A stretch of 64,000 nucleotides of DNA from Cinnamomum chago (GCA_038049695.1 CP142454.1:15384501-15448500), one strand, 5' to 3'; positions 24,797-38,339 are shown, counted from the first letter of the stretch. Translations and numbers: made by a program. The notes: generated by a model from the letters alone, not told the origin.

Positions 24797-27700
24797 ATGG
24801 GAGCAGAAGCACAACAAGGCCTCCCCCAGCCCGCCGAGAATGACTCTGGGCAGGTGGAGGGGCAGGGGCAGGGGCAGGGGCAGGGGAAGAGGAGACCCCT
24901 GATCTTAGGACTCCAACCCTCGGCCCTGGTAGATCACGTTGCAAGGGTAGATTGGTCTTTGCTCAACCAAATCCCTGGCGACAGAGGCGGCTCCAAACCG
25001 GTATCAATCACCCCACCCAACCCAAGACCTAAAAAAATCCTTTAACACCCCACTTTTCTGTCCCTTTCTCTTGTTCGTTTTCAATAATGACATTTTTAAC
25101 AGAGGGAATAGGCTCTGATTTATCCAACTGTGCATTCAGTTCAACGGTCCAGATTGTTGAGTAGAGGGCCCCACTACTGGCACTATTGTTACCCTGTGTT
25201 GCTTCTGCTTGCAAACGGATTCCCGTGGTGTCACGTGGGAGAGATGTGACATTCCATCTCCTCTATGAATTAAAAAAAATTCTTCTCCTCTATATGTGGC
25301 ACCCCTATTGGTCCCCAGGGGGTTGGATCCTCGGATCCTGCTTGCTTGCATCTATATTTGGAAAACGTTCCCTATTTGATCCTTTTCCCTGTAATTGCTT
25401 TTTTGTTGACTATACCCGGGGCCTAGTTTGTGCATTGGGACCATGTTTGGGTGATCTTGACCGTTGATGGTTGATCTAGTACTTGCAGCCTCTAAAAATT
25501 CGAAACTTTTCCTAGATTTCATTTCCCTTTTCTACCATCACTTTTGGATGCCTCTTTGATCATCAGAGGCCCATTTTTTCAGTTAATCAATGGTCTGCAT
25601 CAATAAATTGTGGGCCCATTTGTACCAACTGAAGGGCAAGGATTCTATGCAAAGTTGATGCCTCTTTTGGATGTTTGGATTTTTGTGTTTTTGATGGATG
25701 ATGATGTTGCATTATCTGTTCTTTCTTTCTTTTTGTTATTTGTTATTATCTTTGGTCGGATTATGTGTCATTACTCCATAAGCTGGGGTGCTGATTCAAC
25801 TCGGTTTGGAGGGTCACTGAGTCAACTCAAATCAATGACTCCACTGATTGTTGGTGGAGTTGTGCAGATGGAAACTAAGTATAAAATATAGCTGAATCTT
25901 GCCAAATTATTTATGGGTCTTACTCACTTTTCCTGCTTTGCTATCCTTACAATCTTTTTTTTATTTTTTAAATTGTGTTAGCTGTACTGAAAAGGATTTG
26001 GGTTGATTACTTTCACCCCCTTCTTGTCTGGGGTCTTGTTTGTTTTTATGATTGCTAATCCTTTATAAGATTTTGTTTATGTGAATATGATGATGATGTT
26101 TCTTGGTGTAAAACACATTTCATTTCAACAGGTTATCAGCCATAAGAACCTTTTCACTTTAACCAACCCTTTTTTTTTAATAATCATGTTTCTCAGTTTA
26201 GGTCGTAAATTGTTTTCATGTAGATATGTTTTTCTCCTCTGTTATGTTTATTAACTAAGTATTTTGTGGGTCTCATCTCTTACTTGTCTCAGTTATTTTT
26301 TCTATGTTTATGCAGTATTTTTGTGTGTGTGTGTGTGTGTGTTTTTTTTTTCAAAGTTGGTGTCCACCATTTGCAGTTTCTGTCACGGCTTGAAGATGGC
26401 CATTCATTCTCTGGGTAGTTGTTGAGTCTGAACCGTCAGTTTTCTGTATTATTGTTTTTATTTAGTCATTTGATATTAAATAAGACCTTGAATGAAGTGA
26501 TTACAATACAGAAGATATGGATTGTGGAGTAATCAGAGAGCATGGCTTTAAATAGAGTTGATTGGGAAAACAGAGAGCATAAAATTGATCCCAGTAGATG
26601 GTGTGAGGCTTAACAATTTAATCTTTAATTACTGTTGATATATTTGCATTACTCGTTCTTTTATTTAGTGGGTTTATTTCTTTTTCTTTCTTTTTTTTTT
26701 AAGCTGGCATTTTGTAGTTTCCATTATGAGGATGAGAGTTCCAACTTCCAAGTCTAGATTTATAGTAGCTATTACAGTTGGGAACTTAGGATGACCTTTC
26801 ATTCTTATTTTTATTTTCAAAATCTCTACTATTTGGCTGCTATGTACCATTCCATGCACTACTGAGTTACATATTTTGTTTATAAATTTGGATCCAAATT
26901 TATTTTCTAGAGGGTGGATTTCTGTGTTTACTTTCCTTTTAACTTATCTCTCAATTAATATGCTCCAGTCTTTCTGTCATAATCTCACCCTCTGTTATAA
27001 GAAAAAACTTACTGAAATGTTTGTTGCTACAACATAGGTTGCAATTCAAGACCTGGAGTATATATTGAGTGAAGTCAATGCTCACATTCTTCCATTATCT
27101 GACGATACTTCTCCTATAAGAACAATGGCTGGAGGCAGTGTTGCCAACACGATACGAGGACTGTCTGCGGGTTTTGGCATCTCATGTGGACTAATTGGCG
27201 CATATGGGGATGATGAACAAGGGCAGTTATTTGTCAGGAACATGGGCTTTAATGGGGTGGATCTTTCGAGATTGCGAATGATAAGGGGGCATACAGCACA
27301 GGTTTACATACAGAATTGTAGTTCTCTTCTGCTAGAGTGGTTTTATGGGTCTTGATGCATCAGGATGCAGTTTAAGTTTATCCTTAATGCACCTATTCTG
27401 TATAAGTGGGTCTTGTGGGTTTAATAATCAAGACTGTTTACTTGATGACCTCTATTGTGGGTGGGGATGCTCCAACAATCTTCCGCATTGACATCCTAGC
27501 CATGCAAAGGCTTTGTCTTTTCCAGACAATTTCTGTTTTTCGTTTTCCTTTATCATCTACTTAGAGGCTTAAGATTGGATGGCTTTGATTTACCTATCTG
27601 AAAGATTACCTCAGAATCTATGGGGCCCATAAAAGCAATTATCTGGGTCATAAATCTGTGTGCCATGGCCCATACCCACTTGTATAGACTGGCCCATCAG

Positions 27701-30700
27701 ACCTGATTGTAAATCCTAGATAGCTGTTTGCCTGTTTTAGAAGAATTTTGCGCCTTCTTCTAATTGACTGTTACAGTGTGCATGTTTGGTTGATGCTGAT
27801 GGCAATCGCACTATGCGACCATGTCTATCGAATGCTGTTAGGCTTCAGGTATACGGCTCTGGTCCCTTTTTTCTTTTTGTCTCGACAATTATTGCAAACT
27901 AAGTCATTTATTTTAACCCATGCACTCACGCTTCTGCTACCACTTTCAGCCTGATGATTTAAGTAATGAGGATTTTAGAGGTTCAAAGGTATTATTTTCT
28001 TGAATCTGTGATGCCTAATCTCCTGTATTAAACGTGTCATATATTTTCTTTAGTTTGTGATGTCTAGTATTTTTTATTAACCATGTCATATTCTTTAGGA
28101 TAATAGCTACTAATGTGCCATCCTTTGATTTATGTTGGCTACACTTGATGCATCTTTGTATCTACAGTGGCTGGCAGTGAGATACGCATTCAACAATTTA
28201 GATCTGATCCATGCAGCAGTTGGGATTGCCAAAAAAGAGGGAGTCTTTGTGTCCATGGATTTGGCCAGTTTTGAGGTAAAACATCAAATCGTTCTCCTTT
28301 TTTCTCTTTCTTTTGCACATGCATTTTGGTGGTTGAAAACAAGTACGCAATATAAATGTGAGCTAAAACTATCTTATTTATGCGGCCATTAACAACTATT
28401 TGCAGATGGTTCGAGACTTTAGTTTACCCCTTCTAGGTTTATTGGAGAGTGGGAATATCGACCTTTGTTTTGCAAATGAGGATGAAGCAAGAGAGTTGCT
28501 AAGGTGACAAGATCTTTCTCTTGCTTTGGTTTATGCAGTTCTAATTTACTTAGGACATTGCTATTTTCAATAAGAAGAAGAAGATGAGACTAATTTGGTC
28601 AATTCGTAAAATTGGTTGGCATTTATATACTAGGAATGTGCATTCCTTTCATCTTGACGTTTTAAAATAAATCACTTAATGACTTTAATAATTTGAAATA
28701 ATTTTCTCTTCAATTTCTTAGGTGAATATAGTGATTTGTGTACAATTTCTCTATTTTTTATCCTAATACCAGTGTGAATCATGAAATCTTATGATACTAC
28801 ATGTACAACTTCCTGTAGGATTCAGATAAAATTATAGATGAATCCTAAGTACTGGTTTGATAAGCATGGTCTGATTTCTGGTTCACTTACATGAAATAAT
28901 CCTTGTTGAATCCCATAATTTCTATTTATGATTTTTTTTTTCTCTTGGGTATATGAACAAGTCCTGACACTAGGCACAGCTGAAGGTAGAAGAAAAGTGT
29001 CCTGGAGTATATCTTTGCACTAAGCAATATAAATGTAATTGTTTGTATGTACTTGCATGCCTTGTGCTTGTCTGTGAAGTGTGAACAATATATGACATGA
29101 GGCATGTGCTAGAGGGAAAACAGAAGTGTCTTAGAGAGTTAAGAGTGTATCTTTTGCTGTAAACGATTTAAGGGCATTGTGCTGTTGAGAGAGGCATGCT
29201 TTGTGCATGTGTTGCAAGAGCTTAACAGAGAAGTGGATGCCCTTGCTAAGGGAATGTGACGAGAGACATTGAGAATTGCCATGGATATATCTTCCTTGTA
29301 ATGAGTCTATAAGCTCAATGGACCAAGCCCTTCAGGGCCCATTTGTTTGCATAGAATTGAGTTTCTAGGAATTCATGATAAAATGTGTTCCAGCTAAAGA
29401 GAAGAGGGGTGAAGGATAAAAGTTGGAGATGTGTGTTGGACCCTGACTTTCCTAGGTCTTAATTACTAAGTTGATGGCTATGGTATTCATTTACCATCTC
29501 CCCTTAAATTCATTTTCCATATTAAAGGGGAGACTATTTGATGGCCATTTGTGGATCTTCACCTTTGTTTCTCCAGTTTTAACCATTTTTAAGAATACAT
29601 TTCTTAGAATTTCTAGGATTTCAATTCCATGCAAACAAACAGGCCCTTAGTTTGATCTTTTTCTTGTAATTCTGTTTCAATGAAGTTCTTTTGTTGTATA
29701 TCTAAAATGCCTGAACGTAGAAAGATACAAATCATTATCTCGTTCCCGTTTCCCTCTTTCTCCTTGTCTCCAACCCCTTTTTAAGTACTATTCTTGTTAG
29801 GTATTGTAATGGGTTGGTGAAGCCTCATCTAGACATTAGTTTAATTACGGGGGTTATCTGTAATTTTGTCGGTTTAATCTGGACCTTCTGATATAAGGGC
29901 AGATCCGGCGATTGTGGGTGTCTAGGAGTTTTAGGGCTTCATGTATTTATACTGAATGGTGATAACATTGTACTCTGAGATTGTCTGAGAGATTGAGAGA
30001 GAAACTCTGAGAGAGAGTGGGGGAGTCTTGTACTCTTGTAACACAAGAAGAGGGTTGTTCTTCTTATGGTAATCTCTAGGAATGGTGAACCGGCTTGAAT
30101 CTCCTGTGGACGTACGCAAGTTTGCCGAACCACGTAAATCTCATGTTTTCTGTGTGTAATTGATTGTTTCTCGTAGATTGCACGTGTGTTCAACCCTAAC
30201 ATATTGTGGGTGTTGCTAGGGATGGTTTTAGCGTTTTCGGTCTTTGATTCTTTGTTACAAAAGCAAATGAAGTAATATACAGAAGCAACAAACAAGAACT
30301 GATTTCTTATCATCATGTAATTAATAATTGTTATACTTGTTGCTTTAGGGGTCAGGGTGAACAAAATGCTGATCCTGAAGCTGCTTTGAGGTTCTTAGGC
30401 AAACATTGCCAATGGGCTGTGGTGACGCTTGGACCAAAAGGATGTGTTGCAAAGCATGGGGAGCAGGTCAGTGCTATTTAGTTTATTAATCTGCATTGGC
30501 AGTATAGATTCATAATGTGTATTCCATGCTTTTCACTCAAATATCTGTCTATGGATAGGTATTAACATATTTGTAATAAAGCTTCAGTACTAATTTGGCT
30601 CACCTGAGCCTCATTTAAATGCAGTGTTCAGTCGGGTTTTTTGAGTTTAAATGCCTATAATGTGATCTGGTTCTTATAGTACTGGAGTCTCAACTGAGTT

Positions 30701-32154
30701 TTTAAAATATTTGAATTAGGTTTACCTTTTTAGTTCTCCTTAAACTTAATGTCCAAATTGAGTCTACTTGTACTTTTCTGAACACTTGGTCGAGTTTGTA
30801 ACCAATTTCACTTTAGTTCTTCAACAACTGTATGATATTCAGGAAAACCATCCTTGCTAATTATGAAGGAACGGTACTTTTTCCTTTTTCAGTGAAAGTA
30901 AAAGGGAATAATAATTATTAAAAAAAAGAGTTAAAGGAATAGTTGATTCTGATTTGAGATCTCAACAGGCCTAACCTCAAACTGATCCGGAATTTTTGGC
31001 GGCAACATCCCTGGCTGTTATATAACTCCCATAGAAATTGTCCATCCATAAGCCGAACTGAGAGAGATGGGAGCGGTATGTCATCTATATGGGATCAGCT
31101 TTGTGAGTCCTATTGTCTGATGACACTTTTCCTCCTATTGCCAATAAATTTGCCTAAATTTAGCCCGACCTGATTCAATCAAAACAAAAAACCAATAGGC
31201 TTGAGCAGACCGCCCAGTTTATAATTGAGTCTGAATATATACAATCCAGCTGGGACCTGACCATTGGTGTGTCAAGCCCAAGGACCCAACAGGCTGGCTT
31301 GACTTGTTGGCATCATTAACCCTGATGAATCCATTCTTCACATCTGGGGTCCATAGTCTGGTTATGCAAATTTCATCGTGATTATCTTCTGTGAAGAATC
31401 CCCACAGGCTTCTTAGATTGAACAGATATAGTCTTCCTATCTATCGTCCCCAGATTAATGGTTATGACATAATACTGAATCAATGTAGAAGAATGATTGT
31501 GACATAATATTGCATCGATGGTCATGATCATTCTTATGAAAAATGATCTCCAGATAAATGGACAATGATAGGATGAAGATTTATGGGGCATTGTCCCTAC
31601 CAGAATGTAGCCTGTTAGACCCTATAATTCATGTGTAATAGTTGATGCTATCATCATCATTAAAGCATTGTCCCATCTATTTTGGGGACAGCTACATGAA
31701 TTCCGTTTCTCCATTTCAGTCTACCAAGGCCAAATCCTTGGATAGATAAGCACTTCTTCAAATCTATTTTACTACTTCCATCTGTCATCTTCAGCTGACC
31801 CCTTTTCCTTGGAGGGCCATTGCATAGTTGATGCTATCTATCATATTTATATAGTAGTAGTGAATAATGCTGGTCTTTTAGGTTGTCCGAGTTCCAGCCA
31901 TTGCTGAAGCAAAAGCAACTGATGCCACTGGAGCTGGTGACCTCTTTGCAGGCGGGTTCTTGTATGGGCTGGTAAAGGGTCTCTCCCTTGAAGATTGCTG
32001 CAAGGTGGGTTCTTGCAGTGGGGGTGCTGTGGTTCAGTCTCTTGGTGGTGAGGTGAGACTGGAGAACTGGCGGTGGATGTACAAGCAGATGAAAATCAAA
32101 GGACTCCTTGTTCCTGATCTCCACCCAGTAAGTTCCAAACCTATTATGTCATAA
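24797..32154 (+). CDS. PfkB-family (ribokinase/adenosine kinase-like) sugar or nucleoside kinase
   Basis: ATP-dependent kinase of the PfkB fold; the substrate cannot be read from sequence. Exons: 24797-25000, 27038-27301, 27777-27848, 27950-27988, 28168-28275, 28406-28503, 30349-30466 and 31882-32154, giving 391 residues with all phases consistent. The sugar-side signature AGGSVANTIRG is at 99-109. The ATP-site signature DATGAGDLFAGG is at 315-326, with the anion-hole GAG and the catalytic base D321; the more usual sequence is DTTGAGD. It resembles a plant clade of uncharacterised PfkB proteins, not fructokinase or adenosine kinase proper. No obvious transit peptide. The N-terminus holds a Gly-Gln repeat from a G-rich minisatellite. 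After codon 382 (LHP) the sequence is cca|gtaagt, a consensus donor. The protein may therefore either read on to TAA at 32152-32154 or splice to a small last exon; one candidate starts at 32358 and ends at tag about 24 bases on. Introns contain a MITE and a LINE tail. Confidence 0.93.
24859..24886 (+). repeat. GGGGCA minisatellite with G-quadruplex pattern in kinase exon 1
   Basis: Five runs of four G separated by CA, on the coding strand about 60 bases after the start codon. They encode alternating Gly-Gln (GQGQGQGQG). The spacing satisfies the usual rule for a stable G-quadruplex in DNA or RNA. Confidence 0.9.
26322..26341 (+). repeat. (TG)n microsatellite in kinase intron 1
   Basis: Ten TG units followed by a T run, about 700 bases before exon 2. 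Confidence 0.9.
29335..29646. mobile_element. MITE in kinase intron 6
   Basis: Left end gggcccatttgtttgcatag is matched by the reverse complement of the right end, gggcctgtttgtttgcatgg. The match continues inward through aattgag..ctagga. About 312 bp, non-coding. A diverged sister copy, carrying a SINE, lies at 53711-54264. Confidence 0.78.
31655..31815. mobile_element. LINE (RTE-like) terminal fragment in kinase intron 7
   Basis: The stretch reads attgtcccatctattttggg, gctacatgaattccgtttct, tctaccaaggccaaatcc, then tttactacttccatctgtca. This order of words is familiar from dispersed plant LINE ends. No reverse transcriptase is present. The orientation cannot be fixed. Confidence 0.5.
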
Positions 32155-34865
32155 CACGGCATCGTTGCATTGCTGGCAAGAGGCAGCTCTAGTGTTGCAT
32201 TTTGGGGACTGATGATTTAAGTTAATTCTGCGAGGAATGTTTTGTATGGAGACATCTCCAGCGTTGGGATCTTGTGAACCCATACCCTTTGGGCAATAAA
32301 ATACCTTCTTCTCCCTTTTATTTTGCTCTTTCCACTCTAGATTCACTTTTGTTGTGACAGTATCATCATATCCGATCTATCTAGGCCTGGCTTAAGGCCC
32401 AGTTATCGTAACACACTCCTGTTTATGTGATTACTCCATTTACATTCATGTGGGAGGTCATTTATTTTAGAGAGCATGCTTCTTCCACTCACATTCATGT
32501 TCAATCTTCCCATTGGATTTCGACACGATCATATGCTCATGCTCACATGGGACTTTCTCACACTGACAACTTTAGTCCACTTTTCCTTGATCCCAGCCAT
32601 TCATATTACATGCCTCCATTGAATGGCTATGAGCTCAATATTTAAGAGTGATATACATCATCGGCATGATGGGTAAAAAGAGATGATAAATATGAGTAAA
32701 CTTTCAAATGTACGTGATCAATCCAAAGGTTTATATTACTTTGATTGGGGTATAATTTGGGGATTGCATTTTTATGAGGGCATGTAGTATTGATGGTTTG
32801 GATCAGCTGAAGATGCGCAGCATTTGGGCTACCTAACTTATCCCCATCGAAACTCTTATACAGACATTCATAATTGGATTATTAATCTCTAAAAGGGAAA
32901 CATTTCAGTGCATTGTTTTAAAGGCTTGTTTTGAGAGTTCAAATTCTCAAGTATCAAAATCTGACCTTATTTAAGAAACAAAAAGACAAAGTTCTAATAT
33001 CTTGTGTATCATGGATCTGGTCAGCTTGGGTTGTCCTGAACCCTGCCTGCATTTAGCCGTTTCTGAGGCATGTAGCTGGGCTTGGGCTTGAGACTGGGTA
33101 ATGTGTTATTGAAGGCATTCTTGAGGTGGTTATCTGTAGTTGTCACAATGCAGATGATGAGATCAGCCATTGGATTTTCAAAATATTGAGAAATTCTCCA
33201 GAGTCCTGGAAGAGTAATGGCCCACACGTAATTGTGAAACTGCACCTCTCTTAATCAGGGAGTTAAAAAAGTTTCTCTTGGGGCCTTTTGCCTTCATGTT
33301 GTATTCATGGGGATTCACAGTAAATGGAGAGTTTTAGTAAATAGTAGTACTGAAGAGGCAAGCAGGGTGGGTATTCACCTCCCATCAAAGGAGAGATTTT
33401 TTTTTTTTTTTTTTTATGACCCCTTGTGTATCTTCCCCTTTGTTACCTTTCAGTCATGGAAAAGGCATTGACTATATAGTAGGCGAGTCGAGCTTAGCCG
33501 AGCTTGAGCTTTGCTTGAAAAATTGAACAAAGGCCCTCAAGCTCAAGCCAACCTTGTCCCAGCATGACCTTGGCTTGAATTAAGTGAAGCTGCCCATGGA
33601 ATTACTGAGCTAAAGAGCATGCATATCAAGTTTGTGCTCAAGTCAATGCAATTCAAGCATATTGAATGTAGTGAAATTCTCTCCATGTGGAGTTCACTCT
33701 TGATTACCAAAAACTACTCTGGGGGTTCACTCTTAGTTACCAAAAAAACCAAGAGAATGAAAGGGACAAGAGGCATAGATGCATAGATCAAGAATAGATA
33801 AGGTCAGACAAACTAGATCTCAGTAGGTATAGTTTTTAAGATGGCAAAGTTAAATTAACATCAACAGTAAAAAAAAACAATGAAAACAAGATCACTCATA
33901 TATTTTTTGGTTGATTAGAGAGAGGTCAACACAAGATGGTCCTCTTATGAGGATATGATCATTTACCATTCTAATGTAATCTCATTATTCTTCAAAAAAT
34001 CATGATTGAACTTATCTATCAAGTTGATAATATGATATAACATTCTCCAAAGACACGGTATTTTGCGTATTTATATATTTATGATATGCAGACACATAGC
34101 CAGTTACCTAGCTGAGCTTGAATAGAGTCAAGGTTAGATGGACCTAGATTTTGGTCTGGGCATCTCCTGAGACAACGAGCTGAACTGGAAGCTAGCTTGG
34201 CTGGTTGGCAGCCCTGAAATCCTAGGAATTCAATACTTTTGATGGCCCTAAATGGGGCACTTTTATGAGGTGATGAATTTGAGATTGTTAAAAACCCTAT
34301 TCAGAAATATTTGTGTTCAGTAGTAATTGCAATTTTGTTCCAAGGAAGGGTCTTTACCTTTTGCCTTAGAAACAACTTGGTGAGAGATTGAATTGAATTA
34401 CTGGGCCTGGAGGTTAGGCCCAGATCCAGCCCGTTTCCAAAACAATATCTTCCCTTTCTGAATAAATAAGTTGGTCATTCGGGCCTTTAAACATACCTGT
34501 CTCGGGTCTAGGGTAGGAGGCCCATATCCGTACTCAAATAGCGCTCGCACCGGCCCAGAATAAAGGGCCTGGAGGGCCTGGAATCTTTCCCAAATTGATG
34601 TAAGTGCTTTCATTCTAATATAATGTACTAGTATGCTCTTTTTTTGCTGCTTGTACTTATATGCTTTTATAATGTGCTAATCATACTAATAATATATAGT
34701 CATTTTCAACAATAGCCAGGCCATATTTAAGTTTGAGATCCTAGTCTCCTATTTGGCTCCAATCCCTTTTTTCTATCCAATACCCTCTCCCCTCTTTTCT
34801 ATCCCATTAATAATTTCTAACTGTTCACAACTACCGTAAATTTTATGGGCCAGAAGCAATCATTA
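32155..34865. other. Intergenic, kinase 3' flank, no gene
   Basis: The kinase 3' UTR is followed by repeat-like DNA. Around 33480-33660 and 34090-34220, words such as gagcttagccgagcttgag suggest the interior of a decayed hAT-like element, but I could not pair its ends. Around 34400-34580 are gggcctgg/ggcccag words of another decayed repeat. Confidence 0.45.
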
Positions 34866-34880
34866 ACTAATTTGTAAGAT

Positions 34881-35067
34881 AACCTCGAGGGGTAGCTCAG
34901 TTGGTCTAGAACCACGGTTTGCACCCAGAGGTTGTGGGTTTGAAACTACACTACCACACTAGAGTCACATGGGATTTTACCCGGCTTTCGGCTTTCTCTC
35001 TTGAGCCCTGTAGGGATTATTATAGCCCAAAAGGCTGGGACACCCTACCTTATCAAAAAAAGAAAAC
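34881..35067 (+). mobile_element. tRNA-headed SINE, full length
   Basis: Head ggggtagctcagttggtcta contains an A box, and gggtttgaaact a B box of tRNA type. A body and the tail tttacccggc.. agggattattatagccc end in a short A-rich tract. A perfect 15-bp target duplication (actaatttgtaagat) sits at 34866-34880 and 35068-35082. The tRNA likeness is only in the head; it is not a tRNA gene. Confidence 0.92.
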
Positions 35068-35580
35068 ACTAATTTGTAAGATTAATAACATCCTAGGAAT
35101 TATGTGACATTCTCACTAGCAGCTAGACATACGCAGCGTAGTGATGAAGTACTGCAGTATGTCCCTGTGATTTTTGCACTCTATAAAACCCGGCCCATTA
35201 CCTGCTCACAAAGATCTTGTCAGGTATCCTTCTAATCTCTTGTTTTATGTACTTTCTATGTGAACTATGGCAATGCTTATCTCAAAAAAATTGGGTAGAA
35301 TGCCTCCATATTAATCATTCTACTCAAAAGCCCAACAACTCATAAATTGGGTCGAATGCCTCCATATATTTCCTCAACCCTTTCACCGCTCCTCCTTTAT
35401 CAAAGCCTCTGAAACATGACTTAGTCATGACCCTACCTTTATGGTCACTTAGCCAGTTTGGGTCTTTTAATTTTACCAGAAATATTGGATCTGGTCAAGC
35501 CTATTTCCTAGCCCAATGGTTATATAGGCTGCAGCTTGGTCTATATTTTTATGACTTACTATAAGATTCATCTGTCATTT

Positions 35581-35765
35581 TTTTTTTTTTTTTTTTTGAT
35601 AACGTAGGGTTCCTAGCCCTTTGGGCCAGAATAATCACTACGGGCCCAGGAGAGAAAGTCGGGTAAAATCCCCATGTGGCCCTAGTGTGGTAGAGCAGTT
35701 TCGAACCCACAACCTACGGGTGCAAACCGTAGTCCTAGGCCAACTGAGCTACCCCTTGGAGTTTG
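35581..35765 (-). mobile_element. tRNA-headed SINE, full length
   Basis: Same family as 34881-35067, inverted: the T tract is at the left and the A box (ctgagctacccctt read in reverse) at the right. A perfect 16-bp target duplication (gattcatctgtcattt) lies at 35565-35580 and 35766-35781. Confidence 0.92.
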
Positions 35766-35940
35766 GATTCATCTGTCATTTAACACAAAGGATTTGTCAT
35801 TTTCGAACGACACGTTTGACACTAACAAGTCATACAAACAAGAGTCGGTCTAGAATTACATAAATCTTTCCTGATCAACTCATTTTCATATCAGTACACA
35901 CAGTTTTATTGGTCATTTTTATACTTTTCATTTAATATAA

Positions 35941-36124
35941 TGAGTTGGCCGAGTGGTCAAGACCACGGTTCCTCCCTCTTTCGAAGTTAGAGGTCTTGGT
36001 ATTGACCCTAAGTTCCTCCTCTTCATGAACCTAAGGTTGAATTCACTTATCTGCAATAGAGGTTTTACCCGACTTCTCTTTAAATCCAGAAGATTAGTCG
36101 AACCCACATTAGCAAAAAAAAAAA
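35941..36124 (+). mobile_element. SINE with a tRNA-Ser/Leu-like head
   Basis: The head gttggccgagtggtcaagac has the Ser/Leu-type A box. The tail, gaggttttacccgacttctc.. agattagtcgaaccc.. agcaaaaaaa, is the one shared with the other SINEs here. Flanks catttaatataat and catttataat hint at an eroded target duplication. Confidence 0.75.
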
Positions 36125-36583
36125 TGCTAAACTCATTTATAATCGAATATCCAAAAACATCCAATGAACCCTCCGGCCTAACCTTCCACCTGGTTGGACC
36201 AACAGACCTGCTTCTTGCCACGTGGCATGACATTGCATGGAATAAAACAGATATGGAAGCATCTCATCTCACCAATCAGAGAACATCCCACCTGGTTGTA
36301 GATAAAAAGAAAGCCAAGAACAGATATGAAAACCTCCAAAAACAATAAAAAGAAAAATGCAACTGTCCGATGCTGTCTATGACTAAGGTGGGGCCCACTC
36401 AGTTACATGCATACAACTCATCCATCCAATAAAAAAAGTCCCAGGAAGGGAAAACGGAAGTTGTGCCTCCCACTATCCAGTAATCATGAGATGCAGATGA
36501 AAATATTACTGATATTGCCATTCCCATTTCTTTGCCCTATCTCGAGTTAAGTACTCGGTCTAAAGATTGAACTCGGGTGTTCC

Positions 36584-36772
36584 TCCGAGGGGTAGCTGAG
36601 TTAGGCTAAGACCACGGTTTGTATTCGGAAGCTGTGGGTTCGAAACTGCACTACCATATTGGGGCCACAAGAGAATTTTACCTGACTTTCTCTTCTGGGT
36701 CCGTATAAATTATTCTGACCAAAATGGCCGAGAATCTTGCGTTATCCAAAAAAAAAAATAATAATAATAAAA
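36584..36772 (+). mobile_element. tRNA-headed SINE, diverged
   Basis: Head ggggtagctgagttaggcta and gggttcgaaact (B box), tail tttacctgactttctcttc.., ending in an A tract then AAT repeats. Clear family member but with more changes than its neighbours and no obvious target duplication, so older. Confidence 0.82.
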
Positions 36773-38339
36773 TGAGGCTTAGTTATTCTCATATCCGAAC
36801 GAGATATGATAGAAGTATGAAGGTTTGATAGAAGTATGAAGGTTTGAGCATATTTGGTAGTCAGTCTTCTGCCTTGTGGACCTATCCAAGCCCCTAACGT
36901 GGACAGTCAGAACTCAGATGGGAATTATCAGTGTAACTGATATGCCTGAAATGTCTATAACGTGTCATTTGTATCAGTGTGATTTCACTTTCAGCTAATA
37001 AAGATAAACAAATGATAACACTTATTGATCCTTAACAGCCTGTGTTTGCGTACACTGGCACACATTTTGATGTATATTTTGGACCAGGTGTCTTGGTGTG
37101 GCCCACATGACCACACCATATTATGGATGAGTCTTTTTCACATCATTTTAATTTCTATTTTGGTTGTCTTTTATGATCACTTAGAGTTTTCAAATTGTTG
37201 TCATTTATTGCTAAGGTCAAGGGATAGAGATAAAGCTTTGGATCCTCTTTGCTTGATGGGAGAAAAGATTATAGAAGATATGGGTCTATAAATAAATTGG
37301 ACTCTTGGCTAACTCTATTTGCTAAATGAGTTTGATAAGACTTGTTATATTTGGAATTTATAGTCTAAACTTTGTATGACTAGGATTAATCCCAAAGATC
37401 CCCAATGGGTTGTAAAACATTCTAATAGTATGATATTCATTATTTATGGCTTTAATTTTAATTTGATTGTAACCATGCAAAACAAGTACATGCAAAATGA
37501 ATGGGTAGACTAAATAATCAAAGCTGTTCAGTTTGAAACCCCATGATCTCCAAAAGAAGCTAAAGATTCAGGTTGTACACAAGTTAAGAAAAGCTCTTTT
37601 TATCCAATCATGGGCCACACGTATGGACAGGGAAATGTGGCCCATGAAATAGGTTGGAAAACAGTGGAAGGAAAAAGACCTCTCATTTGTACTAGTTTTC
37701 AAGGTAGCTAGGTTGAAATATGATGGAAAAGTATCAAACTGATGTACTAAGTCCCATTGTTGTAGCACCGCAAAATAATTGGGGAGGGTAAAGACTGAAA
37801 CTTTTCATTAGACGAGTTCATTTGATCATGAATTTCTATGCATTGTATATAAACAAAGATACCCTTAGCATTTGATGCCATCATGTATTAAATATTGTTA
37901 TTATAATATTGTCGTTGTAATTTTCATCATCATCATCATCGCTATCGCTGCAAGAAACGCAAACCAGGAAATTATTTCTTGACCGAGTCATTGAGTCAAC
38001 TCGCCCTAGCCATGTTTCTCTTGAAATAGTAGGTTGCAAGTGGGCAAGTTCTGAAACCTTGACAAGGAAATGAGAGATGGTCGTCCTTGATATGCATCTT
38101 TCTTTTTTTTTATCAACAAAGGGAATGAGTAGAAGCCTTTTTATTACATGTGATGCAGCGTGGCCAACATGAGGTCCCATACGCCTACCTTTGCACCGGT
38201 TTTTAAGATATGGCTTTTAAATGAGACTGCTCTCTCTTGCATTAAACACCCAGCAAATAGATTTTTCTTCTATCGGGAACAGTGGTCAGTCCATTTTGTT
38301 GGGCCCTTGAATTGAGAGAACCAAAGAAGTAGAAGAAAA

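Noticed and set aside
36785-36848. Short tandem repeat (tagaagtatgaaggtttga twice)
   Set aside because: Two copies of 19 bases only; ordinary slippage with no consequence seen.
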